Made by a program: the position numbers and the translations under genes. The notes beneath the pieces were generated by a model. The model was given only the letters and a program-made list of their open reading frames with translations, made no database searches and was not told the DNA's origin. Of a stretch of 64,000 bases of DNA, positions 53,542-61,720 are shown in pieces. The number at the start of each line of letters is the position of its first letter. The stretch's first letter is position 1. This DNA comes from Photobacterium atrarenae. Lineage in GTDB: Bacteria; Pseudomonadota; Gammaproteobacteria; Enterobacterales; Vibrionaceae. The DNA is taken from contig NZ_CP101508.1 in assembly GCF_024380015.1 (NCBI RefSeq), forward strand, positions 1,984,902 through 2,048,901. Reading direction: 5' to 3'.

Positions 53542-53782
53542 TCACTTATCCTTCTCACACCACCAGAGCCCGAATGGAGACTGAGGCACCTCGCCTCTCA
53601 CTCTCCCCGATAGCTTGTTGATTTCTCAAGCATGTGTATGCATTAGTTTACACTTTAACGCAGGTTCCATTGATGCACAAATCCGGCAATTGATAGCCGT
53701 CACAGCAGAAAATTTGTATTATCAACGGCGTTGAAAAACAGGCTTCTTATTCTATTCCCTGAATACTCCAAAAACGAAGCCG

Positions 53783-53851
53783 GATAAACTTCGTTCGGTC
53801 AAACCAAGTTTATCACACGGGCATGAGCGTTCGGTCAAACCTTCATGCCCG
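53783..53851. repeat. Two adjacent hairpins with identical 14-base loops
   Basis: GATAAACTT/AAGTTTATC (53783-53814) and CGGGCATGAG/TTCATGCCCG (53818-53851) are unrelated stems, but both enclose exactly CGTTCGGTCAAACC. Four bases separate the two. The core CGTTCGGTCAA occurs again at 55522-55532, upstream of the permease leader. I do not recognise a family. Confidence 0.7.
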
Positions 53852-53874
53852 CCTATTTCAACAATCAATCTCTG

Positions 53875-53912
53875 AAAAAAGGGCGCTTACCTCGCGGTAA
53901 GCGCCCTTTTTG
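53875..53912. terminator. Terminator of the aromatic permease gene (bidirectional)
   Basis: AGGGCGCTTAC pairs perfectly with GTAAGCGCCCT around CTCGCG, flanked by A6 on the left and T5 on the right, so it could work in both directions. It lies 25 bases after the permease stop on the minus strand. Confidence 0.9.
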
Positions 53913-53936
53913 CCGTGCCTCAATCAGGTGAGAGAA

Positions 53937-55133
53937 TTAGACCAGCTCAGCCGCCAGCAGGAAGCAACCAAACAGGAAGCTCATAGCCAGGGCCAGATGC
54001 CCCCCAGCCGCCTGATAACTTTCGGCAGTGACTGCCTGGCTCTCTTGAGCAGCTTTTGTGGCAACCGGCAGTTCCGGCCCCCGCCGTACTTTTATCGTCA
54101 TCGCCATCGGCACAAACACCGCCAGGAAGACCAGAATAATTCCCGCATAACCCAGCACCGCCAGGAATTTATCTGCCGCCCACAGCGCTCCCATCAGCGG
54201 AAGAATGAAGGTCAGCACATAAGTCACGGCTTTGTTTTGCTTGAAGGTGTCGACATTCTGATCAAACAGGGCCATCGCCACTCCCAAGAAAGAGGTCAGC
54301 AGCGCCAAACCGGTGAAGACAGACAGGACTGCGCTAATCATGCGATGGTTCGCGCCCAGGGCCGCAATCAATTCAGATACATTGCCGAAGGTGCCCATCT
54401 GCGCCGGCGATAAGTTGCCCATTACCGCGTAGAGCCACAACAGGTAGCTAAACAGCGGGATCAATGAGCCGAAAATCACCATGTTTCTCAGCTGTCGGTG
54501 GGAAGCTTCCTGGTTGTAAGAGACCAGGGACGGGATCACCACCATGAAACCAAAGCTGGTAAACAGCACTGAGCTGGTCTTCACCAGAGCCAGCTTGTCG
54601 GCGCTACTGGCAACCAGCAGATAATCCATCGACATGGTTGGCACCAGCGACATCAGTGTCACGGCCAGCATTACCACCATCACGGCAAACAATGCCCGGT
54701 TAAGCTTATCAATTACCGCGGTACCGGCGGCAACCACAGCCCCCGACAGCAAGGTAAAGGCAATCTGGCTTTGAACCATTGTCAGCTCAAGCCCGATACC
54801 GGACAGTAATTTACGCACCAGGTCACCGGCTCCAATGATATAGGCCATCAACAGGCACACCAACAAAGCATAGAGTAAGCCATTGGTCACCAGCTGGCCG
54901 CCTTTCCCTAATGTTTTGCGGGCAATACTATTCATGCCCATCCCACCGCCGGACTTAATGCTGGCTTCCAGCAACAGCAAAGCGGCATAGGTGGTTCCCA
55001 TCCAGATGAATAGCATCATCAAGGTGCCCCACAGCCAGCCAAACTGCGCCAGCACCATAGGGATCGCCAGCATACCTGCACCCAGCGCAGTGCCCGCGAT
55101 GATCAGCGAGCTTCCTAATAACTTCAAATTCAC
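53937..55133 (-). CDS. Aromatic amino-acid permease (HAAAP family, Mtr/TyrP-like)
   Basis: 398 residues with eleven hydrophobic segments. The HAAAP start LLGSSLIIAGTALGAGMLAIPMV, WGTLMMLFIWMGTTYAALLLLE and FGFMVVIPSLVSYNQEASHRQLRNM match Mtr/TyrP. It imports tryptophan or tyrosine with protons across the inner membrane. The start is GTG at 55133; no ATG is near. A Tyr/Phe-rich leader ORF with a terminator-like hairpin lies 162 bases upstream, pointing to translation-coupled control and to Tyr or Phe as a regulatory signal. Confidence 0.88.
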   Translation of the reverse strand: MNLKLLGSSLIIAGTALGAGMLAIPMVLAQFGWLWGTLMMLFIWMGTTYAALLLLEASIKSGGGMGMNSIARKTLGKGGQLVTNGLLYALLVCLLMAYIIGAGDLVRKLLSGIGLELTMVQSQIAFTLLSGAVVAAGTAVIDKLNRALFAVMVVMLAVTLMSLVPTMSMDYLLVASSADKLALVKTSSVLFTSFGFMVVIPSLVSYNQEASHRQLRNMVIFGSLIPLFSYLLWLYAVMGNLSPAQMGTFGNVSELIAALGANHRMISAVLSVFTGLALLTSFLGVAMALFDQNVDTFKQNKAVTYVLTFILPLMGALWAADKFLAVLGYAGIILVFLAVFVPMAMTIKVRRGPELPVATKAAQESQAVTAESYQAAGGHLALAMSFLFGCFLLAAELV

Positions 55134-55289
55134 AACAATAATCTCTGAAAAAAGGGTCTAAAAAGGGTTTTCCAGCATCAGAATACTGAGGCCAGGATCA
55201 GTTTTGTCTATGCATTGGTTTTCCAGAATGTCACTGTGGTCAGCAGTGTTCATTTCAAACTGGTGAATAGAACCCAAAAGGGCACAGAC

Positions 55290-55312
55290 AAAAAATTAGC
55301 GTGAAAAGCTAA
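55290..55312 (-). terminator. Terminator-like hairpin overlapping the end of the leader ORF
   Basis: On the minus strand TTAGC pairs with GCTAA around TTTTCAC and is followed by TTTTTT. The second arm contains the TAA stop of the leader ORF. The stem is only 5 bp, so termination is probably weak and modulable by a ribosome at the stop codon. Confidence 0.5.
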
Positions 55313-55457
55313 ATCGAGAGACGGTCAGAAAACCGTAATACTGGGAGGTAAACGCAGGAAAGCGATAAGATTGGCAATATAAGCGCTTCACGGTGCTGAG
55401 CACCGAGGTCAGGCGGTTCATCGCTGTTATTCGCAGCCCAGGCGAATGATGTGTCAT
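55296..55457 (-). CDS. Putative 53-aa Tyr/Phe-rich leader peptide of the permease gene
   Basis: An ATG at 55457 follows TTTTTGGAG with an 8-base spacer, a good ribosome-binding site. The product begins MTHHSPGLRITAM and from residue 27 is dense in aromatics: LYCQSYRF, then FTSQYYGF, then SRFSFSR at the end (about nine Tyr/Phe in the last 27 residues). An internal perfect hairpin CGGTGCT/AGCACCG (55391-55405) and a terminator-like stem at the stop lie within it. Position, 162 bases before an aromatic permease, supports an attenuation or arrest leader. I know of no matching described peptide; the role is inference. Confidence 0.55.
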   Translation of the reverse strand: MTHHSPGLRITAMNRLTSVLSTVKRLYCQSYRFPAFTSQYYGFLTVSRFSFSR

Positions 55458-55799
55458 TTATCGTACTCCAAAAAACGATATCGTGGATTTCAGAACAATC
55501 ATCCTTTGATTATTCTATTTTCGTTCGGTCAATTAGCAACTTATAGAGCTGAAGTACAAACCACAACAACCGATAATGAAAAATAAGATCCCATTTATGA
55601 AAAACTAGTGCTTAATTGACTTCATCATCATTCACTGCCTTTCTCATGCGTAGCACGTACCAATGATCGGCTAGAGCACTTTCACGCTCATTGCAGACGA
55701 CCCGCTGAAGTGAACGCCTGAAGTCATGGCCTGACTATAAATGCGTTCACCTTGCTCAGATCAGCCGAATCATCCTCGCTCAAGAGTAACCGCTGTGTC
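55458..55799. other. Non-coding region between the permease leader and the YeeE-like pair
   Basis: About 340 bases without a gene. It contains ACGATATCGT (55475-55484), a short palindrome just upstream of the leader, and the third CGTTCGGTCAA copy at 55522-55532, which on the minus strand supplies TTGACC, a plausible -35 element of the leader transcript. No good -10 is placed 17 bases further on. Confidence 0.4.
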
Positions 55800-56234
55800 T
55801 TATTCACGCTTTTTAGTGAACAAACTGCTTACCCATATCCCGAAGATCATGCTGACGACGAAGACCAGCATTTCAAAACTGCCGCCTGACAGCGAGGTGA
55901 CTGCCGGTCCCGGACAAATGCCGGCAATCCCCCAGCCCAGGCCAAACAGCACCGAGCCGCCCATCAATCGGCCATCAATTGCTTTGTTCTGGCTTAAGTG
56001 AAACTCAGTAGTACAAAGCGGCTGAGGGCGACGGCGGATCAGCAGCCCATACGCCGGGGCGAATATCAGCAATGCGCCGCCCATCACAAATGCCAGGCTC
56101 GGATCCCAGTCACCCGCTAGATCCAAAAAGCCAATCACTTTGGCCGGATCGACCATCCCGGACACCATCATGCCCGTGCCAAATAACAAGCCAGCCCCTA
56201 AAGCAACCAGTCGGGAAATCAAATTGAAAAACAT
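55800..56234 (-). CDS. YeeE/YedE-family sulfur transporter, second half-protein
   Basis: About 144 residues with four hydrophobic segments and the conserved Cys motif GWGIAGICPGPA (about residues 102-113) that in YeeE/YedE (TsuA-like) proteins relays thiosulfate. It forms a two-gene, split version of the larger family member together with the gene 10 bases upstream. ATG at 56234 is chosen because GAGG is well spaced; a GTG precedes it by one codon. Likely takes up or exports a reduced sulfur species. Confidence 0.85.
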   Translation of the reverse strand: MFFNLISRLVALGAGLLFGTGMMVSGMVDPAKVIGFLDLAGDWDPSLAFVMGGALLIFAPAYGLLIRRRPQPLCTTEFHLSQNKAIDGRLMGGSVLFGLGWGIAGICPGPAVTSLSGGSFEMLVFVVSMIFGIWVSSLFTKKRE

Positions 56235-56243
56235 CACAGCCTC

Positions 56244-56657
56244 TTACCCATGAACACGAACAAACACAGTGGCAAATGCCGTTGCCATAAAGACCAGCGT
56301 CGCAACCAGCGAGCGTTTCGAGAACCTGCCCATGCCGCAGATCCCGTGACCACTGGTACAGCCGTTGGCGAGCTTAGTGCCCATGCCAACCAACAGCCCG
56401 GCAACCGCCAGCAAACCCAGCGAAGACACCGGCAGCGACTGCGGCAGCGCAAAGCCCAACAAAGGGACAATCCAACCGGCGCATACCATGCCAATCAGGA
56501 ACAGGAGTCGCCATGAGAACTCACCCGGCTGCGGTCTCAGGATACCGGCTACTATCCCGCTGATCCCGGCCACGCGGCCGTTAAACAACAATAACAACAC
56601 TGCAGAGCCCCCCAACATCATGCCTCCGAGTAATGCTTGCCAAGGCCATGTTTCCAT
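56244..56657 (-). CDS. YeeE/YedE-family sulfur transporter, first half-protein
   Basis: 137 residues, four hydrophobic segments, with NGCTSGHGICGMGRFSKRS (about 98-116), the conserved Cys-bearing motif of the family's N-terminal half. GGGAGAAAA precedes its ATG. Its start faces a palindrome-rich region shared with the CoA-disulfide reductase/rhodanese gene, so the three genes are probably co-regulated in sulfide or persulfide metabolism. Confidence 0.85.
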   Translation of the reverse strand: METWPWQALLGGMMLGGSAVLLLLFNGRVAGISGIVAGILRPQPGEFSWRLLFLIGMVCAGWIVPLLGFALPQSLPVSSLGLLAVAGLLVGMGTKLANGCTSGHGICGMGRFSKRSLVATLVFMATAFATVFVRVHG

Positions 56658-56710
56658 AATTTTCTCCCAACCAATAAGTGATTCATCTTTTTATTAGAGG
56701 TTACTGATAC

Positions 56711-56785
56711 ACTAAAATTTAGTCAACACTAAATTAGATTGGCATTAATTAGACAATGCTAAATTTTGAGTTTATAGTGACATCA
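56711..56785. promoter_or_regulatory. Candidate ArsR-type operator between divergent sulfur genes
   Basis: ACTAAAATTTAGT (56711-56723) is a 13-base perfect palindrome, followed by related ACACTAAATTAGA (56726-56738) and ATGCTAAATTTTGAG. Such repeated CTAAAT half-sites resemble ArsR/BigR/SqrR-type operators. No such regulator gene is in the window. Confidence 0.55.
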
Positions 56786-56918
56786 TTTCATCGGCCATCT
56801 ATCCGGCCGTCATGAACCTTAGTAAGCTGGGCATTCAGAATAATCCGGTGTAGCAGGCCACTTTACATATGGGTCGGCCATCACCAGTCCGGTGATATCA
56901 ATCGTTTTGGAGCAAGCA

Positions 56919-58622
56919 ATGACAAAAATTCTTATCGTGGGTGGCGTTGCCGGTGGTGCTTCAGCTGCTGCGCGCGCACGACGCTTGAGTGAAAGTGCGC
57001 AAATTATTATGTTTGAGCGTGGCAACTTCGTTTCCTTTGCCAATTGCGGCCTGCCCTACCATATCGGCGGCGATATCAAAGATCGCAGCAAGTTGTTACT
57101 GCAAACCCCGGACAGCTTTCTGGCCCGGTTCAACGTTGATGTCCGGGTGATGAACGAAGTCACCGGGATTGATCGCCAAAACAAGACGGTGACAGTCAAA
57201 AACCTGCTCGATGGCAGCGAGTACAACGAAAACTACGATTTTTTGCTGCTCAGCCCGGGCGCAGCACCAGTGATCCCACCGATCCCCGGCATTGATAATC
57301 CGCTCACCCACTCGCTGCGCAACATTCCGGACATGGATCGGATCATTGACACCATCCGAATGAACAAGCCCGAGCATGCGACGGTCATCGGTGGCGGCTT
57401 TATCGGCCTGGAAATGATGGAAGCCTTCCACCAGCTCGGGATCAAAACCACCCTGATTGAAATGGCCAATCAGGTTATGACCCCGGTTGACCGTGAAATG
57501 GCCGGCTTTGTCCACGCTGAAATTCGCGAGAAAGGGATCGATCTGCGCCTCGGCGTCGCACTGGAAGCGGTTGAGTTTATGCCGAATGTGTCTGTCGCCA
57601 GCCAAGATGCCGGGGAGCCTGTGGCGCATCAGCATCTGGAAGGAGAGCTGAAACTCAGCCTCAATAATGGCGAACAACTGACCACAGATCTGCTCATCAT
57701 GGCGGTCGGCGTCCGTCCGGAAACCACACTGGCTGCCGAAGCCGGGTTGAAAGTCGGCGAACTGGGGGGGATCTGGACCAACGCCCAGATGCAAACCAGT
57801 GATCCGTCGATATTCGCAGTAGGCGATGCGGTCGAAACACAGAATTTTGTCACCGGGCAACCAAGCCTGGTACCGCTGGCCGGGCCTGCCAACCGCCAAG
57901 GCCGGATGGCCGCGGATAACATGCTGGGACGAAGTGAAACCTATCAAGGCACCCAAGGCACCGCGATATGTAAAGTGTTTGATTTAGCCGTCGCGTCCAC
58001 GGGGACAAACGAGAAACAGCTTCAGCGTGAAGGCATTGGCTACGAAAAAGTCTTCGTCCATGCCGCCAGCCACGCCGGCTACTACCCAGGCGCAGAGATT
58101 GTCTCGTTCAAAATGCTATTCGATCCGCAATCGGGCAAAATCTTCGGCGCCCAAGCCGTCGGAAGAGATGGTATCGACAAACGGATTGATGTGATGGCCG
58201 TGGCCCAGCGTGCCGGCATGACCGTCGAGCAACTCCAGCACCTGGAGCTGACCTACGCGCCGCCTTACGGCAGTGCTAAAGATGTGATCAATCAGGCTGC
58301 ATTTGTTGCCAGCAATATCATCAAAGGTGATGCGACTCCAATCCACTTTGATGAAATCGATCATCTGACCGACGACCAGATACTGCTGGATGTCCGCAAC
58401 CCGGGTGAGCTGGAAAACATTGGTTACCTCGAAGGGGCGGTGAACATTCCGGTTGACCAGTTGCGCCAACGGATCAATGAACTGCCGAAAGATAAAGAGA
58501 TTGTAGTTTACTGCGCTGTCGGCCTGCGCGGCAACGTCGCTTACCGCCAACTGGTCAACAACGGCTTCAAAGCCCGCAACCTGATCGGGGGTTACCGCAC
58601 CTATCAGTTTGCCAACGCATAG
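56919..58622 (+). CDS. CoA-disulfide reductase fused to a rhodanese domain
   Basis: About 567 residues. FAD/NAD disulfide reductase: KILIVGGVAGGASAAARARR at the start, the active-site Cys in FANCGLPYHIGG (about residue 43), NADH motif VIGGGFIGLEMMEAF (about 155), and TSDPSIFAVGDAV. The C-terminal 100 residues are a rhodanese module (LLDVRNPGELENIGYLEGAVNIP) with catalytic loop YCAVGLRGN. Such fusions reduce CoA persulfide/polysulfide using NADH. GGAG is 6-7 bases before the ATG. Divergent from the YeeE-like pair, supporting a sulfur-handling module. Confidence 0.93.
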   Translation: MTKILIVGGVAGGASAAARARRLSESAQIIMFERGNFVSFANCGLPYHIGGDIKDRSKLLLQTPDSFLARFNVDVRVMNEVTGIDRQNKTVTVKNLLDGSEYNENYDFLLLSPGAAPVIPPIPGIDNPLTHSLRNIPDMDRIIDTIRMNKPEHATVIGGGFIGLEMMEAFHQLGIKTTLIEMANQVMTPVDREMAGFVHAEIREKGIDLRLGVALEAVEFMPNVSVASQDAGEPVAHQHLEGELKLSLNNGEQLTTDLLIMAVGVRPETTLAAEAGLKVGELGGIWTNAQMQTSDPSIFAVGDAVETQNFVTGQPSLVPLAGPANRQGRMAADNMLGRSETYQGTQGTAICKVFDLAVASTGTNEKQLQREGIGYEKVFVHAASHAGYYPGAEIVSFKMLFDPQSGKIFGAQAVGRDGIDKRIDVMAVAQRAGMTVEQLQHLELTYAPPYGSAKDVINQAAFVASNIIKGDATPIHFDEIDHLTDDQILLDVRNPGELENIGYLEGAVNIPVDQLRQRINELPKDKEIVVYCAVGLRGNVAYRQLVNNGFKARNLIGGYRTYQFANA

Positions 58623-58687
58623 AAATGGACGAGATGTCACCAATAGCAGCTGGATAGCTGTTTCAGGTGATTTTTTCAGTCCCAAGA

Positions 58688-58719
58688 AAAAGCCTAAAGC
58701 GACTCACTTTAGGCTTTAT
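58688..58719. terminator. Terminator after the CoA-disulfide reductase gene
   Basis: AAAAGCCTAAAG pairs with CTTTAGGCTTT around CGACTCA, flanked by A and T runs. Confidence 0.8.
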
Positions 58720-58822
58720 ACTATACCAATCGTAGTAAATAAGGGGTCAACCTAGCTGGTTAAAACGCTCAATAACTACATTAGAATTTTTGATAAACCA
58801 ATAATGATGGTCCATCGTTCAC

Positions 58823-60175
58823 TTAATAGTCATGATGCCATCTGCCATGGTACTGTCTCCAATCATATTGATGACGGTAGTGGTGATACCATTTTTTGTG
58901 GCTCTTCTTGCTCATGTCTACTGCTTCTAAATCAAGAATGAACATGCAGTCAAAATACAGAGGATCACCAACGCCGCTATTAAATTCGGATAAGTTCACC
59001 ATGCCGGATAAACGAACGGTCCCCTGATGCCCCCCATATTCACCAGATGTGGCAATAACACTATTTTCATCGCTTGATGCCCCGGTAATATGAGTAATCT
59101 CTTCACCGTCTGGCGTGACGGTGGGCTCGTTTACGGGCTGAACCGTCGTCTTACCTCGAGTGACAATTTGTCCATTCGGCAAGTTAAAGAATGTGGTTCC
59201 AACAAGTTTCAACCCGCCATTTTCGCCAGGCTCAATATTAGACAAACAATCCGTCGCTGTCCCCACAAGCTCACCATCTGCAATATTTTTCAAGTCAACA
59301 TCAAAGCAAAATGCAGGATCAGGTTGGCCGTCACCATCAATATCCGGAACCTCCATTTCATACATCTCACCAGTGCCCACTAAATTCAGAGCTAACCGTT
59401 GCTTCTCTGCATCATCACCGGTGCCATAGCCGCCCGCTGTATCATCCGTAGCATCATCCCCGTGACCATAACTACCTGTCATGTCATCGCTTGTGTCATC
59501 ACCAGTGTCATAGTCATCCGCTGTATCGTCCGTGGTATCATCGTCGTAACCACCAGCCATGTCATCGCTTGTGTCATCACCGGTGTCATAGCCGTCCGCT
59601 GTATCGTCCGTGGTATCATCGTCGTAACCACCAGCCATGTCATCGCTTGTGTCATCACCGGTGTCATAGCCGTCCGCTGTATCATCCGTGGTATCATCGT
59701 CGTAACCACCAGCCATGTCATCGCTTGTGTCATCACCGGTGTCATAGCCGTCCGTTGTATCATCCGTGGTATCATCGTCGTAACCATAACTACCTGTCAT
59801 GTCATCGCTTGTGTCATCACCGGTGTCATAGCCGTCCGTTGTATCATCCGTAGTATCATCGTCGTAACCACCAGCCATGTCATCGCTTGTGTCATCACCG
59901 GTGTCATAGTCATCCGCTGTATCGTCCGTGGTATCATTGTCATAACCATAACTACCTGTCATGTCATCGCTTGTGTCATCATCGGTGTCATAGCCGTCCG
60001 TTGTATCATCCGTGGTGTCATCATAAGATGCCGTATCATCACCACTTACCTCGTGATTTGTATACGTACCTCCATCATATACAGAACCACTCGAAACATA
60101 GTTTTCTGAAGCAGCAAAGCCGGAATAACCAATACACACTGCCAGTAATGATAGTGTAACCTTATTTAGTTTCAT
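58823..60175 (-). CDS. Secreted protein with acidic tandem repeats and a barrel-like domain
   Basis: About 450 residues. A signal peptide (KVTLSLLAVCIGYSGFA) is followed by about 210 residues of Asp/Thr/Gly/Tyr repeats: seven modules of 26-28 residues built on DTGDDTSDDM, with AGGYDD and TGSYGYDD variants. A folded domain of about 150 residues follows (FCFDVDLKNI, LVGTTFFNLPNGQIV, GEYGGHQGTVRLSGMV), resembling allene-oxide-cyclase/dirigent-like barrels. The last 27 residues are rich in His, Tyr and Trp. GAGGAATGAG precedes the ATG at 60175. Function unknown; cation binding or surface adhesion is conceivable. Confidence 0.8.
   Translation of the reverse strand: MKLNKVTLSLLAVCIGYSGFAASENYVSSGSVYDGGTYTNHEVSGDDTASYDDTTDDTTDGYDTDDDTSDDMTGSYGYDNDTTDDTADDYDTGDDTSDDMAGGYDDDTTDDTTDGYDTGDDTSDDMTGSYGYDDDTTDDTTDGYDTGDDTSDDMAGGYDDDTTDDTADGYDTGDDTSDDMAGGYDDDTTDDTADGYDTGDDTSDDMAGGYDDDTTDDTADDYDTGDDTSDDMTGSYGHGDDATDDTAGGYGTGDDAEKQRLALNLVGTGEMYEMEVPDIDGDGQPDPAFCFDVDLKNIADGELVGTATDCLSNIEPGENGGLKLVGTTFFNLPNGQIVTRGKTTVQPVNEPTVTPDGEEITHITGASSDENSVIATSGEYGGHQGTVRLSGMVNLSEFNSGVGDPLYFDCMFILDLEAVDMSKKSHKKWYHHYRHQYDWRQYHGRWHHDY
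59420..60045 (-). repeat. Tandem 78-84-bp coding repeats
   Basis: Seven copies of a 78- or 84-bp unit, for example TCATCGCTTGTGTCATCACC recurring at near-constant spacing, encode the acidic modules of the secreted protein. Copies are nearly identical at DNA level, so copy number is likely variable and assembly here may be fragile. Confidence 0.9.
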
Positions 60176-60772
60176 CTCATTCCTCCGCGGACTCATTATG
60201 ACTTGCAAAATAAAACTCATGGTCATGAAGTATAACCACACAATCTAAATAAAAACGCCAACGATGTTTTTAGCATTCATTCCACGAACCAAAGAATATA
60301 TTAAAAAATAGGTGTAAGTTAATAAAACCCAAGACACTTATTCTCAATTCTCACAACTAAGAAGTCACATGAGATGAGAGAGAATTGAAGGTGAACAATT
60401 TTAAAACAAATAAAACCCATCAAACAGCAACAAAACAAACACCAAGAAAACAACCACACAACACAAGACAAAGCAATATAAAACAACATCTTACACCAAT
60501 AACATGTGAACAATAACCCTTACCCTCCTCTCAGAATCATAACGAAATCTATGCAATAACAGATTTAACCCATGGGTACCAAAATAATAAAACGACTGTA
60601 TCTGTAAATAACGAAAATAAAAACAACACAGCACTTTTTAAAAAATTAAATAACTCTAATAGCAAACGGAAGATATACACATATAGAACATCAGATTAAT
60701 AACGAGAAACAGAACTTTCATCACCTTAAAAATACATCACTGACAATGCTTATATTTTTACCAGCTTGTATT
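60176..60772. other. AT-rich region between the repeat protein and the DUF4434 lipoprotein
   Basis: About 600 bases, with a marked lack of G on the plus strand between 60370 and 60500 (runs of A and C). One 64-codon minus ORF here is Cys- and Phe-rich and lacks a ribosome-binding site, so it is not called. The promoter of the repeat protein gene must lie at its right part; none is identified with confidence. Confidence 0.4.
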
Positions 60773-61720
60773 TTATTTTTCTGATGTCAGTACCAACTGC
60801 AACGGCTGCGCCGGAAGTGGCAGGTATCGCATGGAGAACAGGGCGCGGGGATGACAACTGGTTTGATGACGGATCTGCTGATAGGCCGCTGCTTCAAGGC
60901 GCGCCGCTTGAAACTGGCGGCTACTTTTATCTTGCTGAAAAATCTCTTTGACCAACCCGACATTACACGGTAATTGTGACAAATATCGTTGACGGGTCGC
61001 GCTGTCGAGGCTTTGCGTGCCAGCGCCATCCTGGACATAAACCCGGAGTCCCATTGCTGTGAGCTGCGAGACCCATTCAGCAATTTCAGCATCAGTCAGT
61101 TTTCCGGCCAGATACAAGCTGATCATCAGCGGATACGGATAACGGTCTACCTGCCGGGCCAGAATTTGAGAGAGTTGTGCCCGTTGGGCCGCCGTGGGAA
61201 AGTCATAATCACTGAGCTCAAGCGGCAAATACAAGCCCCGGATCTGGTGTCGGTGACGATTGAGCCAGGGCTGCCATTGCTGGTACGTCGCATTCACAGC
61301 GGCGAAGTATTGGTACAGGTAGTGCTGCTGCGATCCAGCATCACTGTGAATCTTCTTAAAATACCCTGGATCTGAATAAAGCCCGAACCACAGTGGCAAA
61401 CCTGCCTGCATCAGAGTCTCCAGATTTTCAGCCAGCCAACCTTGGGGGCCACCGAAGGTCTCAGGGCCATAGTGCGACCACTGCACAATCAACGTGGCGA
61501 TCCCCTCCTGGCGGAGAGTGTGTGCCAGCGTCGTCCACTGTCGTTCGCTGACCGGCTGATCCTGATTCAGCGGCTGGTAAAACAGGTCCGTCGCCGGTTG
61601 GCGGCTCGGGAGCACGCTACACGCACCGAGCAGAAAACTGGTTAAAAAAAAGATGAAAAGCGCAGCAACACGGCGTTGCCTGTATCTTCCAGTGCATCGC
61701 TGTCGAGTATATGTTGCCAT
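60773..61720 (-). CDS. DUF4434-type lipoprotein
   Basis: 315 residues. A basic N-terminus and hydrophobic stretch (AALFIFFLTSFLLGACS) end in lipobox LGAC, so it is probably a lipoprotein. The rest fits a DUF4434 TIM-barrel: FYQPLNQDQPVSERQWTTL, QEGIATLIVQWSHYGPE, GLPLWFGLYSDPGYF, and GLYLPLELSDYDF. Family members resemble glycosidases but have no proven substrate. The ATG lies 79 bases inside the end of the NfrA-like gene, implying co-translation; no other start keeps the signal peptide. Confidence 0.78.
   Translation of the reverse strand: MATYTRQRCTGRYRQRRVAALFIFFLTSFLLGACSVLPSRQPATDLFYQPLNQDQPVSERQWTTLAHTLRQEGIATLIVQWSHYGPETFGGPQGWLAENLETLMQAGLPLWFGLYSDPGYFKKIHSDAGSQQHYLYQYFAAVNATYQQWQPWLNRHRHQIRGLYLPLELSDYDFPTAAQRAQLSQILARQVDRYPYPLMISLYLAGKLTDAEIAEWVSQLTAMGLRVYVQDGAGTQSLDSATRQRYLSQLPCNVGLVKEIFQQDKSSRQFQAARLEAAAYQQIRHQTSCHPRALFSMRYLPLPAQPLQLVLTSEK

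Noticed and set aside
59420-60045. Regularly spaced repeats as a CRISPR array
   Set aside because: Units are directly abutting 78-84-bp in-frame coding repeats with no unique spacers.
59399-60109. 236-codon plus-strand ORF with regular VIACVITGVI-like repeats
   Set aside because: It is the antisense of the acidic tandem repeats; the repeated DNA keeps several frames open and there is no ribosome-binding site.
60319-60513. 64-codon Cys/Phe-rich minus-strand ORF
   Set aside because: No ribosome-binding site; explained by the scarcity of G on the plus strand.
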